34,936 nucleotides of DNA from Candidatus Rokuibacteriota bacterium (lineage in GTDB: Bacteria; Methylomirabilota; Methylomirabilia; Rokubacteriales; CSP1-6). The translations under genes were made by a program, and so were the position numbers. Each line of letters begins with the position of its first letter. The stretch's first letter is position 1. The stretch spans positions 4,537 through 39,472 of the forward strand of contig JAHFDK010000025.1 of NCBI GenBank assembly GCA_023249095.1, given 5' to 3'. Positions 16,125 to 26,894 of this stretch are shown here, one piece after another. The notes under the pieces are model-generated. The model saw only the letters and a program-made list of their open reading frames with translations. It did no database searches and was not told the DNA's origin.

Positions 16125-19100
16125 CTAGGCGAGGCCAGCGTGGTATTCCTGCAGGCTCTGCACGCGGTGCTCGCCCTTGAGCAGCGCCTCGATCGCGCCG
16201 ATGGCGGCCTGCGCACCGTCGAGCGTCGTGTAGTGGGGGATATCCTGGGCAACCGCGGTGCTCCGGATGATGCTCGAGTCCTTCCGGGCGCGGCCGTCGT
16301 CCGGCGTGTTGATGACAAGCGCGATCTCGCCTCGCTTCATGAGGTCGATCACGTTCGGGCGGTAGCCCGCGCCGACCTTGTGGATCGTTTCCACCGTCAC
16401 ACCGTAGCGTCCCAGCACGCGTGCGGTGCCTGGCGTGGCCACCAAAGCGAAGCCGAGATCGGTGAGCCGTCGGGCGAGCGGCGCCACCGTCCGCTTGTCG
16501 CCGCTGCGCACCGAAACGAAGATCTTGCCTGAGGTGGGCATCAGCAAGCCGGCCGCGACCTGCGATTTGAGATACGCCTTGCGGAAGTCGTAGTCGATGC
16601 CCATGACCTCGCCGGTGGACTTCATCTCCGGGCCGAGGACGGTGTCCACGCCCGGGAACTTGACGAAGGGGAAGACCGATTCCTTGACGGCGATGTGGGG
16701 CAGATCGCGTCCGTCCCACCCGAGCCAGGGCTCGAGCGTCTCGCCGAGCGCCGCCCGCGTCGCGATCTTGGCGAGCGGCAGCCCGATCGCCTTGGAGACG
16801 AAGGGGACCGACCGGGAAGCGCGCGGGTTCACTTCCAGCACGTAGATGGTGTCGTTCCGGATGGCGAACTGCACGTTGATGAGTCCGACCACGCCGAGGG
16901 CCAGGGCGAGCGCTCGCGTCTGGGCGCGCAGGGTCCGGATCTCGTCCTCGCCGAGCGAGTACGGCGGGAGCGCGCAGGCGGCGTCGCCGGAGTGGATGCC
17001 CGCTTTCTCGATGTGCTCCATGACCCCGCCCACGAGCACCCGCGTTCCGTCCGCCACCGCGTCCACGTCGATCTCGATCGCGTCATCCAGGAACTTGTCG
17101 ATGAGGACCGGATGCTCGGGCGACACGCGGACGGCTTCGTGCATGAACTCGCCCAGGTCCTGCTCGTCGTGGACGAGCCGCATGGCGCGTCCGCCGAGCA
17201 CGTAGGAGGGGCGCACGAGGACCGGATAGCCGATTCGTAGCGCGATCGTCCGGGCCTCCTCGAAGGAGCGCGCGGTCGACCCCGCCGCCTGGCTGAGCCC
17301 CAGCTCGACGAGCAGCGCGCTGAACCGCTGCCGGTCCTCGGCGCGGTCGATGGCGTCGGGCGAGGTGCCGAGGATCGGAACGCCCGCGTCGCGTAGCGGC
17401 ACGGCGAGCTTCAGCGGGGTCTGCCCACCGAACTGCACGATGACGCCCAGCGGCCGCTCGCGTTCGACGATGTTGAGGACGTCCTCGAGCGTCAGGGGCT
17501 CGAAGTAGAGCCGGTCGGAGGTGTCGTAGTCCGTGGAGACGGTCTCGGGGTTGCAATTGACCATGATCGCTTCCACGCCGAGGTCGCGGAGCGCGAACGC
17601 CGCGTGGACGCAGCAGTAGTCGAACTCCACGCCCTGGCCGATGCGGTTGGGCCCCGAGCCCAGAATGACGACCTTGGGTCGCGGCGTCGGCGGCGCCTCG
17701 TCCTCGTCCTCGTACGTGGAATAGAGATACGGCGTGTGGGCGACGAACTCGGCGGCGCACGTGTCCACCGTCTTGAACGTCGCGCGGATCTCGTGCTCGA
17801 GCCGGTGCGCCCGGACCGAGGCCTCCGGGGTGCCGGTGAGCTCGGCAATGCGCCGATCGGCGAACCCCAGCTGCTTGGCCCGCCGCAGCACCTCCGGATC
17901 GGTCAGCGCCGACTCGGTGATCCGCCGCTCGAACGCGACGATCTCCCGCATGTTCTCGAGGAACCATGGGTCGATGCGGGTCAGCGACCGGATCTCCTCG
18001 GTCGTGAACCCGGCCCGGTAGGCGTCCCCGATGGCGAAGATCCGGTCGGGGTTCGGGACGCTCAGCAGCTGGCGGAGCTCCGCGTCACCGAGCGCGCGGC
18101 CGAGCGTCAGGCCCCAGCGGTCCTGCTCGAGCGAGCGGATCGACTTCTGGAGGGCTTCCTTGAACGTGCGGCCGATCGCCATGACCTCGCCGACGGACTT
18201 CATCTGGGTCGTCAGCGTGCGATCGGCCTCCGGGAATTTCTCGAACGCCCAGCGCGGGAACTTGACCACGCAGTAGTCGATGGCGGGCTCGAACGACGCG
18301 GGCGTCTCGCGCGTGATGTCGTTCCGGATCTCGTCGAGCGTGTAGCCCACCGCGAGCTTGGCGGCGATCTTCGCGATCGGGAAGCCGGTGGCCTTGGAGG
18401 CGAGCGCCGAGGATCGGGACACGCGCGGGTTCATCTCGATCACGACGAGGCGACCGTCCTCGGGGTTCACGGCGAACTGGATATTGGAGCCGCCCGTCTC
18501 GACGCCGATCTCGCGGATGATCCCGATCGCGGCGTCGCGCATGAGCTGATACTCCTTGTCGGTCAGCGTCTGCGCGGGCGCGACGGTGACGGAGTCCCCC
18601 GTGTGAACGCCCATGGCATCAACGTTTTCGATCGAGCAGATGATGACGACGTTGTCGGCGAGGTCGCGCATCACCTCGAGCTCGAACTCCTTCCAGCCGA
18701 TCACCGACTCTTCGACGAGAATCGTGCCGACCGGCGACACCTGCAAGCCCCACCGCACGGCGTCCTCGAGCTCCTCGGGGTTGTAGGCGATCGAGCCGCC
18801 CGTGCCGCCGAGCGTGAAGGAGGGGCGGATGATCGTGGGATAGCCCACGCGGCCCACGATGGCGCGCGCCTCCTCGAGGTTCCGGGCAGGGCCCGAGCGG
18901 GGAAGCGCCAGCCCGATGCGCTCCATGGCCTGCTTGAAGAGGGCCCGGTCCTCGGCCTTGCGGATCGCGTCGAGCTTGGCGCCGATCAGCTCGACCCCGA
19001 GGCGATCGAGCGTGCCGTCTTCCGCCAGCGCGACGGCGATGTTCAAGCCCGTCTGGCCACCCAGGGTCGGCAGCAGCGCCTGCGGCCGCTCGCGCTCGAT

Positions 19101-19331
19101 GATCTTCGCGACGAACTCGGCGGTCAGCGGCTCGATGTAGGTCCGGTCCGCCAGCTCCGGGTCGGTCATGATCGTGGCGGGGTTCGAGTTCACGAGGACG
19201 ACCTCGAATCCCTCCTCGCGGAGCGCGCGGCAGCCCTGCGTGCCGGAGTAGTCGAACTCACAGGCCTGGCCGATGACGATCGGCCCGGAGCCGATGATCA
19301 GGATGCGCTTCAGATCGGTACGCTTGGGCAT
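16125..19331 (-). CDS. carB: Carbamoyl-phosphate synthase large subunit
   Basis: CarB makes carbamoyl phosphate from bicarbonate, ATP and ammonia delivered by CarA. At 1068 residues it has the full layout: first carboxyphosphate ATP-grasp half (about 1-400, starting [20 protein letters not shown]), oligomerisation region (about 400-550), second ATP-grasp half (from about 555, [20 protein letters not shown]), and a C-terminal MGS-like allosteric domain from about 935. Both halves carry the EVNPR or EMNPR metal and ATP segment. The ATG at 19331 is firm from the N-terminus. An unknown small gene separates it from carA, which is unusual. Confidence 0.98.
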   Translation of the reverse strand: MPKRTDLKRILIIGSGPIVIGQACEFDYSGTQGCRALREEGFEVVLVNSNPATIMTDPELADRTYIEPLTAEFVAKIIERERPQALLPTLGGQTGLNIAVALAEDGTLDRLGVELIGAKLDAIRKAEDRALFKQAMERIGLALPRSGPARNLEEARAIVGRVGYPTIIRPSFTLGGTGGSIAYNPEELEDAVRWGLQVSPVGTILVEESVIGWKEFELEVMRDLADNVVIICSIENVDAMGVHTGDSVTVAPAQTLTDKEYQLMRDAAIGIIREIGVETGGSNIQFAVNPEDGRLVVIEMNPRVSRSSALASKATGFPIAKIAAKLAVGYTLDEIRNDITRETPASFEPAIDYCVVKFPRWAFEKFPEADRTLTTQMKSVGEVMAIGRTFKEALQKSIRSLEQDRWGLTLGRALGDAELRQLLSVPNPDRIFAIGDAYRAGFTTEEIRSLTRIDPWFLENMREIVAFERRITESALTDPEVLRRAKQLGFADRRIAELTGTPEASVRAHRLEHEIRATFKTVDTCAAEFVAHTPYLYSTYEDEDEAPPTPRPKVVILGSGPNRIGQGVEFDYCCVHAAFALRDLGVEAIMVNCNPETVSTDYDTSDRLYFEPLTLEDVLNIVERERPLGVIVQFGGQTPLKLAVPLRDAGVPILGTSPDAIDRAEDRQRFSALLVELGLSQAAGSTARSFEEARTIALRIGYPVLVRPSYVLGGRAMRLVHDEQDLGEFMHEAVRVSPEHPVLIDKFLDDAIEIDVDAVADGTRVLVGGVMEHIEKAGIHSGDAACALPPYSLGEDEIRTLRAQTRALALALGVVGLINVQFAIRNDTIYVLEVNPRASRSVPFVSKAIGLPLAKIATRAALGETLEPWLGWDGRDLPHIAVKESVFPFVKFPGVDTVLGPEMKSTGEVMGIDYDFRKAYLKSQVAAGLLMPTSGKIFVSVRSGDKRTVAPLARRLTDLGFALVATPGTARVLGRYGVTVETIHKVGAGYRPNVIDLMKRGEIALVINTPDDGRARKDSSIIRSTAVAQDIPHYTTLDGAQAAIGAIEALLKGEHRVQSLQEYHAGLA

Positions 19332-19361
19332 CGGGCTCCCGCGCGGCGCGCGCCCCGCCGG

Positions 19362-19628
19362 CTATTCCTCCACGAGGCCATAGACGATCGATGTCTCCGG
19401 CGCGGCCTCCTCACGGCGGTAGAGCACGTCGTCGAGGCGGCCGCTGCCGATCCACGCGACCTCACCGCTCCCCCAGAGCTGCTCGCCCAGGACGCTCATG
19501 CGTCGGTCGACCCGCTCGCGGATCGCATGGGCTTCGAGCGCGGTCTCGTTCTGCGCGGTGAACGAGGTCCACTCGGGCTTCTGGCCGCCCCCTTCGGTCT
19601 TCCGGTACGAGATCAGGTATTTGGGCAT
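19362..19628 (-). CDS. Hypothetical protein between carA and carB
   Basis: An 88-residue polar protein, not recognised. It begins MPKYLISYRKTEGGG and ends SIVYGLVEE, with no signal peptide, membrane segment or cysteines. The pattern suggests a small mixed alpha/beta fold. It starts 7 bases after the carA stop and ends 30 bases before carB, so it must be co-transcribed and co-expressed with both CPSase subunits. Codon composition resembles the neighbours. A link to CPSase is suggested by position only; it could equally be an unrelated insertion. Confidence 0.72.
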   Translation of the reverse strand: MPKYLISYRKTEGGGQKPEWTSFTAQNETALEAHAIRERVDRRMSVLGEQLWGSGEVAWIGSGRLDDVLYRREEAAPETSIVYGLVEE

Positions 19629-19635
19629 GACGCGC

Positions 19636-20763
19636 TCAGCCTCCCGGCTGGATCATGAGGTCGGTGAAGCGGTGAAAGAGGTAGTTTGCGTCGTGCGGAC
19701 CGGGCGAGGCCTCGGGATGGTACTGCACGGAGAAGGCCGGCCACTCCCGGTGCCGGAGGCCTTCGCACGTGCCATCGTTGAGGTTGAGGTGTGTCGGCTC
19801 CCACCCGAGCGCGGTCACCGACTCCGGGCCGACGGCGAAGCCGTGGTTCTGCGCCGTGATCTCGACCTTCCCGGTCGTGAGGTCCTTGACCGGGTGGTTG
19901 GCACCGTGGTGGCCGAACGGCAGCTTGAAGGTGCGCCCGCCGGCCGCTAGGCCGAGGATCTGGTGACCGAGGCAGATGCCGAAGATCGGCACCCGTCCGA
20001 GGAGCTCACGCACCGACTCGATCAGGTAGGGCACGCCCTCGGGATCGCCCGGCCCGTTGGAGAGGAACACGCCGTCGGGCTTCGTCGCGAGAACATCGGC
20101 CGCAGGCGTCGCCGCCGGCACGACGGTCACAGCGCACCCGACCATGCGGAGCTGGCGCAGGATGTTGAACTTGATCCCGCAGTCGTACGCGACGACCTTG
20201 AAGCGCGGCGACGGCGGCGGCATGTAGCCGCGTGCGAGCTTCCAGCCGCCCTCCGACCAGGTGTAGGGCGCGTCGGCGGTCACCTCGGCCACCAGGTCGC
20301 GGCCGACGAGCCCGCGAAGGGCGCGGGCGCGTTCGAGGAGGCGACGCGGATCGGTCTCCACGGAGGAGACGATGCCGTCCTGGGCGCCGTGGTCACGGAG
20401 GTGGCGCGTCAGCGCCCGCGTGTCGATGTCCTGGATCCCGACGATCCCGTGGCGCCCGAGGTATTCGTCGAGGCTCGCACCGGCTCGGAAGTTCGACGCG
20501 ACGGCCGAGGCCTCCTTGACGATGAACCCGTTGACCCAGGGCCGCCGCGACTCCACGTCCTCGTCGTTGACGCCGTAGTTGCCGATCATCGGGTAGGTCA
20601 TCGCGACGATCTGCCCTCGGTAGGACGGATCGGTCAGGATCTCCTGATACCCCTGCATTGCGGTATTGAAGATGACCTCACCCGAGGCTTCCCCGACGGC
20701 ACCGAGCGACCGGCCTTTGAATGTGCGTCCGTCGCGGAGCACGAGCCAGGCGGAATTGTTCAT
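19636..20763 (-). CDS. carA: Carbamoyl-phosphate synthase small subunit (glutaminase)
   Basis: CarA hydrolyses glutamine and channels ammonia to CarB. The 375-residue protein has the N-terminal CPSase domain (about 1-140; [19 protein letters not shown]) and a class I glutamine amidotransferase domain (about 190-375). The amidotransferase nucleophile is in [13 protein letters not shown], with the catalytic His/Glu in [13 protein letters not shown]. The ATG at 20763 is preferred over an upstream GTG because the family start ([11 protein letters not shown]) follows directly. It starts 34 bases after the pyrC stop. Confidence 0.97.
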   Translation of the reverse strand: MNNSAWLVLRDGRTFKGRSLGAVGEASGEVIFNTAMQGYQEILTDPSYRGQIVAMTYPMIGNYGVNDEDVESRRPWVNGFIVKEASAVASNFRAGASLDEYLGRHGIVGIQDIDTRALTRHLRDHGAQDGIVSSVETDPRRLLERARALRGLVGRDLVAEVTADAPYTWSEGGWKLARGYMPPPSPRFKVVAYDCGIKFNILRQLRMVGCAVTVVPAATPAADVLATKPDGVFLSNGPGDPEGVPYLIESVRELLGRVPIFGICLGHQILGLAAGGRTFKLPFGHHGANHPVKDLTTGKVEITAQNHGFAVGPESVTALGWEPTHLNLNDGTCEGLRHREWPAFSVQYHPEASPGPHDANYLFHRFTDLMIQPGG

Positions 20764-20797
20764 GAGCTCGCCTGGCCTGCGGCTCGCCCTGTCACTC

Positions 20798-22087
20798 TCA
20801 CCGGCTCGCTCGCGGCCGCACGACTTTCCCACCGACGACCGTCATCCACGGCCCACCCCGAAGGGTCCAACCGCCGAACGGCGTGTTCCGGCTTCGGGAA
20901 TGAAACCGTGAGGGGTCGACGGTCGTTTCCGCGTCGGGGTCCAGGATCGTCACGTCCGCCGGGGCGCCAACGGTGAGGGTACCCGCGGGGAGGTTGAGGA
21001 GGCGCGCCGGATCGCGGCTCCACCGCGCGATCAGCGTCGCGAGCGACAGGAGCCCCGGCCGCACCAGCCGATCGAGCAGCACGGCCACCGCCGTCTCGAG
21101 CCCGACGACGCCGAAGGCCGCTCGATCGAACTCGCCCTCCTTCTCGGAGAGCGCGTGCGGGGCGTGGTCGGTCGCGATGCAGTCGACGGTGCCGTCGGCG
21201 AGTGCCTCGATCAGCGCCTCCACATCCCGCTTGGTCCGGAGCGGTGGCGCCATCTTCGTGTTCGAATCCCAGGTTCTCACGGCGTCCTCGGTCAGCACCA
21301 GATGGTGTGGCGTCACCTCGGCCGTCACACGGACGCCGCGGGCCTTCGCGTCGCGGACCAGACGGACCGCGCCCACGGTGGAGACGTGGGCGATGTGAAC
21401 GTGGGCGCCCGTCAGCTCGGCGAGGAGGATGTCGCGGGCCACCATCACGTCCTCCGCGGCGGCTGGCTGGCCCGGGATGCCGGTCTCCGTGGAGACGACG
21501 CCTTCGTTCATGGACGCGCCCCGGCTCAGGGTCGAGTCCTCCGCGTGGCTGATGAGCGGTGCGCCGAACGGCAGCGTGTACTCCATCGCACGCCGATAGA
21601 GGCCGGCGTTCATTACGCACCGGCCGTCGTCGGAGAAGGCGACGCAGCCCGACTCGGCGAGCTCGGCGAGCTCGGCCAGTTCCTCGCCGCGAAGGCCCCG
21701 CGTGACAGCGCCGATCGGATAGACGCGCACCGCGCCTTCGGCCCTCGCCTTGGCCAGGATGTAGTCGGTGACCGCGCCGTTGTCGTTGACGGGGTTCGTG
21801 TTCGCCATGCAGCACACGGCGGTGAACCCGCCCGCGGCGGCCGCCCGCGTGCCCGTCGCGACCGTCTCCTTGTACTCGTAGCCCGGCTCGCGCAGGTGGA
21901 CGTGCATGTCGATGAAGCCCGGGCAGACGATCTTGCCCTGTGCGTCCACGACCTCGGCGTCGGCAGGCGCCGCGAGGTTCCGGCCGAGACGCTCGATCTT
22001 GCCGTCCGCGAGCAGGACGTCCTGGACCGTGTCGAGATTGTTCGCCGGATCGATGACGCGGCCGCCCCGGAGCAGGAGGAGGCTCAT
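20798..22087 (-). CDS. pyrC: Dihydroorotase (class I)
   Basis: PyrC cyclises carbamoyl aspartate to dihydroorotate. The 429-residue amidohydrolase carries zinc ligands H62 and H64 in [15 protein letters not shown] (the Asp that replaces the carbamylated lysine in class I enzymes), ISHAED, the second histidine pair AHVHIAHVS, and the catalytic ATDHAPH. The C-terminal segment contains NPF and the usual beta-strand domain. A short in-gene repeat (three 9-base units near 21652-21678) encodes [10 protein letters not shown]. The ATG overlaps the pyrB stop (ATGA), so pyrB-pyrC are coupled as in organisms where PyrB and PyrC form a complex. Confidence 0.97.
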   Translation of the reverse strand: MSLLLLRGGRVIDPANNLDTVQDVLLADGKIERLGRNLAAPADAEVVDAQGKIVCPGFIDMHVHLREPGYEYKETVATGTRAAAAGGFTAVCCMANTNPVNDNGAVTDYILAKARAEGAVRVYPIGAVTRGLRGEELAELAELAESGCVAFSDDGRCVMNAGLYRRAMEYTLPFGAPLISHAEDSTLSRGASMNEGVVSTETGIPGQPAAAEDVMVARDILLAELTGAHVHIAHVSTVGAVRLVRDAKARGVRVTAEVTPHHLVLTEDAVRTWDSNTKMAPPLRTKRDVEALIEALADGTVDCIATDHAPHALSEKEGEFDRAAFGVVGLETAVAVLLDRLVRPGLLSLATLIARWSRDPARLLNLPAGTLTVGAPADVTILDPDAETTVDPSRFHSRSRNTPFGGWTLRGGPWMTVVGGKVVRPRASR

Positions 22088-23022
22088 CCGCCGTCTCCGC
22101 CCTTGCGCCCGGCGAGGAGGAGCAGCACTCCCATGCGTACGGCCACGCCCCGGGAGACCTGGTCGAGGATGACGGAGTACGGACCGTCGGCGACTTCGGG
22201 CGCCAGCTCAATGCCGCGGTTCACCGGCCCGGGGTGCATGATCAGTACGTCGGGCCGCGCGTGCCGCGCGAGCTTGTCGAGCGTGAGCCCCCAGTAGTGC
22301 GCGTACTCGCGGAGCGACGGGATCAGGCCCGCGGTCATCCGTTCCTGTTGCAGGCGGAGCATCATGATCACGTCCACGTCGCCGATCGCGTCCTCCAGGC
22401 GGTAGCTCACCTTCGCGCCCAGCTCCTGGACGAACGGCGGAATCAGCGTCGGCGGTCCGGCCACGGTGACGGTCATGCCGAGCTTGCGCATCCCGTGGAT
22501 GTTCGACCGCGCGACCCGGCTGTGGGCAATGTCGCCGACGATCGCCACGTGGAGGCCCTCGAAGTGGCCCTTCTTCTCGCGGATCGTCAACAGGTCCAGC
22601 AACGCCTGTGTGGGATGCTCGTGGGCGCCGTCGCCGGCGTTCACGATCGAGCAGGGCAGCGCGCGGGCCAGAAGCTCGGCCGCGCCAGCCGACGAGTGGC
22701 GGACGACGACCACATCAGGGCTCATCGCGCCGATGTTTTTGGCGGTGTCGATGAAGCTCTCGCCCTTGCTCGTGCTCGAGCCGCTGGCCGAGAAGTTGAC
22801 CACGTCCGCCGAGAGCCATTTCCCGGCGATCTCGAACGACGTGCGCGTCCGGGTGGACGCCTCATAGAAGAGGTTCACGACCGTCTTGCCGCGGAGCGCC
22901 GGGACCTTCTTGATCTCGCGCGTTGCGATCTCCTGGAGCGACGCGGCGGTGTCCACCAGCAACACGATCTCGCCCGCTTCGAGCTCACGCATCGTGAGCA
23001 GATCTTTCCGCCTCCAGCCCAT
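22084..23022 (-). CDS. pyrB: Aspartate carbamoyltransferase catalytic subunit
   Basis: PyrB condenses carbamoyl phosphate with aspartate. The 312-residue protein shows the carbamoyl-phosphate motif YEASTRTRTSFE, the SSTSKGES loop with active-site lysine, AGDGAHEHPTQALLD and MHPGPVNRGIE. No pyrI regulatory subunit is present here, so feedback control probably relies on PyrR rather than allostery through PyrI. The ATG at 23022 follows the pyrR TAG after one base. Confidence 0.97.
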   Translation of the reverse strand: MGWRRKDLLTMRELEAGEIVLLVDTAASLQEIATREIKKVPALRGKTVVNLFYEASTRTRTSFEIAGKWLSADVVNFSASGSSTSKGESFIDTAKNIGAMSPDVVVVRHSSAGAAELLARALPCSIVNAGDGAHEHPTQALLDLLTIREKKGHFEGLHVAIVGDIAHSRVARSNIHGMRKLGMTVTVAGPPTLIPPFVQELGAKVSYRLEDAIGDVDVIMMLRLQQERMTAGLIPSLREYAHYWGLTLDKLARHARPDVLIMHPGPVNRGIELAPEVADGPYSVILDQVSRGVAVRMGVLLLLAGRKGGDGG

Positions 23023-23023
23023 G

Positions 23024-23626
<603 letters not shown>

Positions 23627-23649
23627 AAGCACGTGAGCTGACTCTCGTC

Positions 23650-23679
23650 ACTCTACATGGCGCGCTCCGTCCGTGTCAA
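23650..23679 (-). promoter_or_regulatory. Promoter of the pyr operon
   Basis: TTGACA (23679-23674) and TAGAGT (23655-23650) lie 18 bases apart on the minus strand. The -35 box overlaps the stop codon of the upstream amidohydrolase gene. A start near 23643 gives a leader of about 55 bases, just enough to hold the PyrR hairpin. Confidence 0.68.
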
Positions 23680-24932
23680 CCTCGATGGGTCTGGGTGCTG
23701 CCGCCGGGGCGCCAGCGCTCGACCGTCCGTCGCTCGTGCTCGACCGTGACGCGTCCCGCCTTCACCACGAGGCGTCGTGGAGGCAAGGCCATCACGATCT
23801 CCTCCACCCGCTCGCACTCCCACACGACGAGATCCGCGCGGCAGCCGGGGGCGCAGCCGTAGTCGCGGAGATTGAGGATCCGCGCCGGGTGCGTGGTCAC
23901 GGCGGCCACGAGGTCCCGCATGAGCTCGGGCGTCCCCATGTGAGCGGCGACGGCGCCGACGAACGTCAAGTGAGCGGGGTCGGCCGTGCCGACCGGCGTG
24001 AACGGGTTCCGGATGTTGTTGGACGCCAGCGCCACCGGGATGCCGGCCTCGAGGAGCTGGCGGATCGGCGTCAGGCCGCGGCGGACGTTCCGCTCGTCCC
24101 GCCGTCCCATGAGGTAGAGGTCGGTCAGGGGAAGGCTGATCACGCCGATCCCGGCGGCCGCCAGCTCGGTGATCAACGCCGCCTGTTCGGTGGGGGGCAG
24201 TGCGGCGAGCTCGGTGAGATGTCCCACCGCGACGCGTCCCTGCCAGCCGGCCCGGACCGTCTGACGGACGATCGCGCGCACGTGCAGGTGCTCGGGCTCG
24301 TCGAAGAAGTCCACGTGGAAGTCCGCGTCGACGCCGAACTCGCCCGCGAGCGCGAACACGATCTCGATGTGCCGGAGCGCATCGGTGTCGTTGTAAGGGC
24401 ACCCGCCGACGAGGTCGGCACCCATCCCGAGGGCACGACGGAGCAGCGCCTCGGTGCCCGGCACCTGGAGTATGCCTTCCTGAGCGAAGGCGCAGAGCTG
24501 GATGTCGATGGCCGGAGCGTACTCGCGCTTGAGCGCGAGCATCGCCTCCATGCCTGCGAGCCCCACGATCGGGTCGACCTCGACGTGCGCGCGCATCGCC
24601 GTCGTGCCCGCCGGGACGGCCAGATCGAGCACGCGCCGCGCCCTCTGCGTGATGTCGTCCACCGTGAAGCCTCGCTTCGCCAGGCTGGTGAGCCGAATGG
24701 CTTCCGCGGCTGTTCCCGCCGATCCGGACACCCGATCGGCCAGGAGCGCCTTGTCCAGGTGGATGTGCGCGTCGACGAGGCCCGGAGTGACGAGCCGTCC
24801 GGCGACGTCAATCGTCTCCCGCGCGGGCCCGCTCACCGGCCCGATGGCGACGATGCGCCCGTCGGCGATCGCGAGGTCGACGGGCACCTCCCGGTCGGGC
24901 AGGCGGCAGCCGCGAAGGACGAGGTCGAGCAC
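23676..24932 (-). CDS. Cytosine-deaminase-like amidohydrolase with altered active-site residues
   Basis: A 418-residue metal-dependent amidohydrolase of the CodA/isocytosine-deaminase/AtzC type. The first metal motif VDAHIHLDK (H56, H58), RAHVEVD and DADFHVDFF (H206) are seen, plus VGHLTELA (H238). Two positions that are catalytic in E. coli CodA appear changed. The HxDE motif ends in Phe (HVDF, 206-209), and the Asp of the GSDNxRDP-like segment is Asn (ALASNNIRNPFTP). It may belong to a subfamily with other chemistry; calling it cytosine deaminase would overstate the case. The start is GTG at 24932, one base after the stop of the upstream membrane protein, and it is followed by the pyr promoter. 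Confidence 0.8.
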   Translation of the reverse strand: MLDLVLRGCRLPDREVPVDLAIADGRIVAIGPVSGPARETIDVAGRLVTPGLVDAHIHLDKALLADRVSGSAGTAAEAIRLTSLAKRGFTVDDITQRARRVLDLAVPAGTTAMRAHVEVDPIVGLAGMEAMLALKREYAPAIDIQLCAFAQEGILQVPGTEALLRRALGMGADLVGGCPYNDTDALRHIEIVFALAGEFGVDADFHVDFFDEPEHLHVRAIVRQTVRAGWQGRVAVGHLTELAALPPTEQAALITELAAAGIGVISLPLTDLYLMGRRDERNVRRGLTPIRQLLEAGIPVALASNNIRNPFTPVGTADPAHLTFVGAVAAHMGTPELMRDLVAAVTTHPARILNLRDYGCAPGCRADLVVWECERVEEIVMALPPRRLVVKAGRVTVEHERRTVERWRPGGSTQTHRG

Positions 24933-24933
24933 G

Positions 24934-25488
24934 TCAGCGCGTCCGCGCGTCCGCCGACGGCGCGTTCCAGCAGCGCAGGACCTCGAGGGCGAGCAGCAGC
25001 AGCGCCGCGAGCATCACCAGCGCGCCGGCCCCAAAGATCAGCCGGCCCACGGTCTCAGCAGACCCAAGAAGCCCGAGCCGTCCGAGGATGTAGTTCCAGT
25101 CGTGGATCAGTCCTTCGGCCAGGAGGGGCAACGCCCTGGCCCGCCCGTCGGCCGCGTAGACCCCGACGTCGGTGAGCGACTGTCCGGTCCAGAAGAGCGC
25201 GATGGCTGCCGAGGCCCACTGACGGGTTCTCAGGAAAGCCGTGGTGGCGATCGCCGGGATCAGGACCTGGTTCAGCGAGCCACCGAGCACTGCGACGAAC
25301 TCGCCGAAGAACCCGAAGATCACGTGGCCGGCTTCGTGGAAAATCAGGTCGACGCCGTGGATGAACCCGAGGAACCCGCCTCCCTGAGGCCTCAGTCCCT
25401 GCGCCATCACCTGCCAGGCGAGGCCGAGCAGGATCAGGAGACCGAGCCCTCGGCCGGCGACGCCGGCGAGCCGGCCGGGGTCGCTCAC
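24934..25488 (-). CDS. Membrane protein with HExxH motif (M50-like putative metallopeptidase)
   Basis: A 184-residue protein with hydrophobic segments at about 12-30, 38-70, 73-105 and 148-170. H51 and H55 form HEAGHVIFGFFGE, a gluzincin-type zinc motif inside a hydrophobic stretch, as in site-2/M50 membrane proteases. A second motif with Asp (NxxPxxxLDG in M50) is not seen; HDWNY (about 130) is the nearest acidic patch. Peptidase activity is therefore uncertain. It lies between ntrX and the amidohydrolase with 1- and 32-base gaps, so it is probably in the DUF4390-ntrY-ntrX transcript. Confidence 0.72.
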   Translation of the reverse strand: MSDPGRLAGVAGRGLGLLILLGLAWQVMAQGLRPQGGGFLGFIHGVDLIFHEAGHVIFGFFGEFVAVLGGSLNQVLIPAIATTAFLRTRQWASAAIALFWTGQSLTDVGVYAADGRARALPLLAEGLIHDWNYILGRLGLLGSAETVGRLIFGAGALVMLAALLLLALEVLRCWNAPSADARTR

Positions 25489-25520
25489 GGCGTTGGTACC
25501 CGTGGGATGAAGCAGGGCCC

Positions 25521-26894
25521 TCAGGCGTCGCGCTTCGGCGGGTTGATGTTGTAGGCCTTGAGCTTCCGATAGAGGTGGCTGCGCTCGATCCCGAGTCGCT
25601 CCGCGGTCCGCGTCACGTTCCAGTCGTTAGTATGCAGCTCGGTGAGGATGTAGCCGCGCTCGAAGTTGTCACGCGCGTCCTTGAGCGACCGCTCGCGCGC
25701 CTCGCCGCCGACCGCGGGCGCCGTCTCCTTCGGGCGCAGCGGCGCCGGCAGATCGTCGGCGTCGATCAGGTCCACGGGGGCCATGATTACGAGGCGCTCG
25801 ACCATGTTCCGGACCTCGCGGACGTTGCCGGGCCAGTCGTAGGCGAGAAAGTAGCCGAGCGCCTCCCGGGAGAGCGTCTTGGCGCGCTTGCCGTTCTCGG
25901 CGCAGAACTGCGTGATGAAGTGGCTCACCAGCGCGGGAATATCGTCCTTGCGCGTCCGCAGGGCCGGGACGTCGATCGGGATCACGTTCAGGCGATAGTA
26001 GAGGTCCTCTCGGAAGCGTCCGTCCCGGATCAGGGCCGCGAGGTCGCGGTTGGACGCGGCGATCACCCGCACGTCCACTCGGATCGTGTCCTTGCCGCCG
26101 ACCCGCTCGAACGCCTGCTCCTCGAGCGAGCGCAGGACCTTCGCCTGGGTCTTGAGACTCATGTCGCCGATCTCGTCCAGGAAGAGCGTGCCGCCGTCGG
26201 CCAGCTCGAACTTCCCGCGGCGCCGGGTGAGCGCACCGGTGAATGCGCCCTTCTCGTGGCCGAACAGCTCGGACTCGATCAACTCCTCGGGGATCGCGGC
26301 GCAGTTGACCTCGACGAAGGAGCGCTCACGGCGCACGGAGTTGACGTGGATGGCCCGCGCGACCAGTTCCTTGCCGCTGCCGTTCTCGCCGTGGATCAGC
26401 ACGCGGCCGTTGGTGGGCGCGGCGGTCGCGATTTGGTCGCGGAGCGCGCGGATCCCCGCGCTCTCGCCGATGATCTCGGTCCGCTGCTCGAGGCTCGCGC
26501 GGAGCGCCGCGTTCTCGCGCTCGAGCCGGGCGTGCTCGAGGGCGCGGCTGACCGTCATCAAGATTTTCTCGAGGGACAGCGGCTTCTCGACGAAGTCGTA
26601 GGCGCCGAGGCGCGTCGCCTTGACGGCCGTCTCGATCGTCCCGTGGCCGGAGATGATGACGACGACCGCCTCGGGGCGCGCCCGCTTGATCTCGGCGAGA
26701 GTCTCGAGACCGTCCATTCGATCCATCCAGATGTCGAGAAACGTCAGCTCCGGCAGCTCGTCGGCGAAGAACCGGAGCGCGTCGGTGCCGTTGCCGACCG
26801 CGGAGACGCGGTACCCCTCGTCTTCCAGAACGTCACGCAGGGTCGACCGGATAGCCGGCTCGTCGTCGACGATCAAGATATGCTCGCTGGCCAT
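25521..26894 (-). CDS. ntrX: Sigma54-dependent response regulator (NtrX-like)
   Basis: A 457-residue NtrC-family activator. The receiver domain (1-120) has D10, D11, phosphoacceptor D54 (TFLDIWMD) and K103 region FVEKPLS. The AAA+ domain (about 140-375) has Walker A GENGSGKE, the sigma54-contact loop GAFTGA, Walker B GGTLFLDEIG and the arginine region FREDLYYRLNV. The C-terminal Fis-type helix-turn-helix is NVTRTAERLGIERSHLYRKL. It is the partner of the NtrY kinase just upstream. The ATG at 26894 sits in a TGA-C-ATG junction preceded by GGAGAGGG. This junction and the first codons are duplicated twice upstream. Confidence 0.95.
   Translation of the reverse strand: MASEHILIVDDEPAIRSTLRDVLEDEGYRVSAVGNGTDALRFFADELPELTFLDIWMDRMDGLETLAEIKRARPEAVVVIISGHGTIETAVKATRLGAYDFVEKPLSLEKILMTVSRALEHARLERENAALRASLEQRTEIIGESAGIRALRDQIATAAPTNGRVLIHGENGSGKELVARAIHVNSVRRERSFVEVNCAAIPEELIESELFGHEKGAFTGALTRRRGKFELADGGTLFLDEIGDMSLKTQAKVLRSLEEQAFERVGGKDTIRVDVRVIAASNRDLAALIRDGRFREDLYYRLNVIPIDVPALRTRKDDIPALVSHFITQFCAENGKRAKTLSREALGYFLAYDWPGNVREVRNMVERLVIMAPVDLIDADDLPAPLRPKETAPAVGGEARERSLKDARDNFERGYILTELHTNDWNVTRTAERLGIERSHLYRKLKAYNINPPKRDA

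Noticed and set aside
17604..19658. 684-codon open frame opposite carB
   Set aside because: Antisense frame of a strongly conserved gene, with no recognisable domain and composition typical of GC-rich shadows.
21652..21678. Three 9-base direct repeats in pyrC
   Set aside because: They encode a plausible helical [10 protein letters not shown] stretch within an otherwise normal dihydroorotase; a short coding repeat with no sign of another function.
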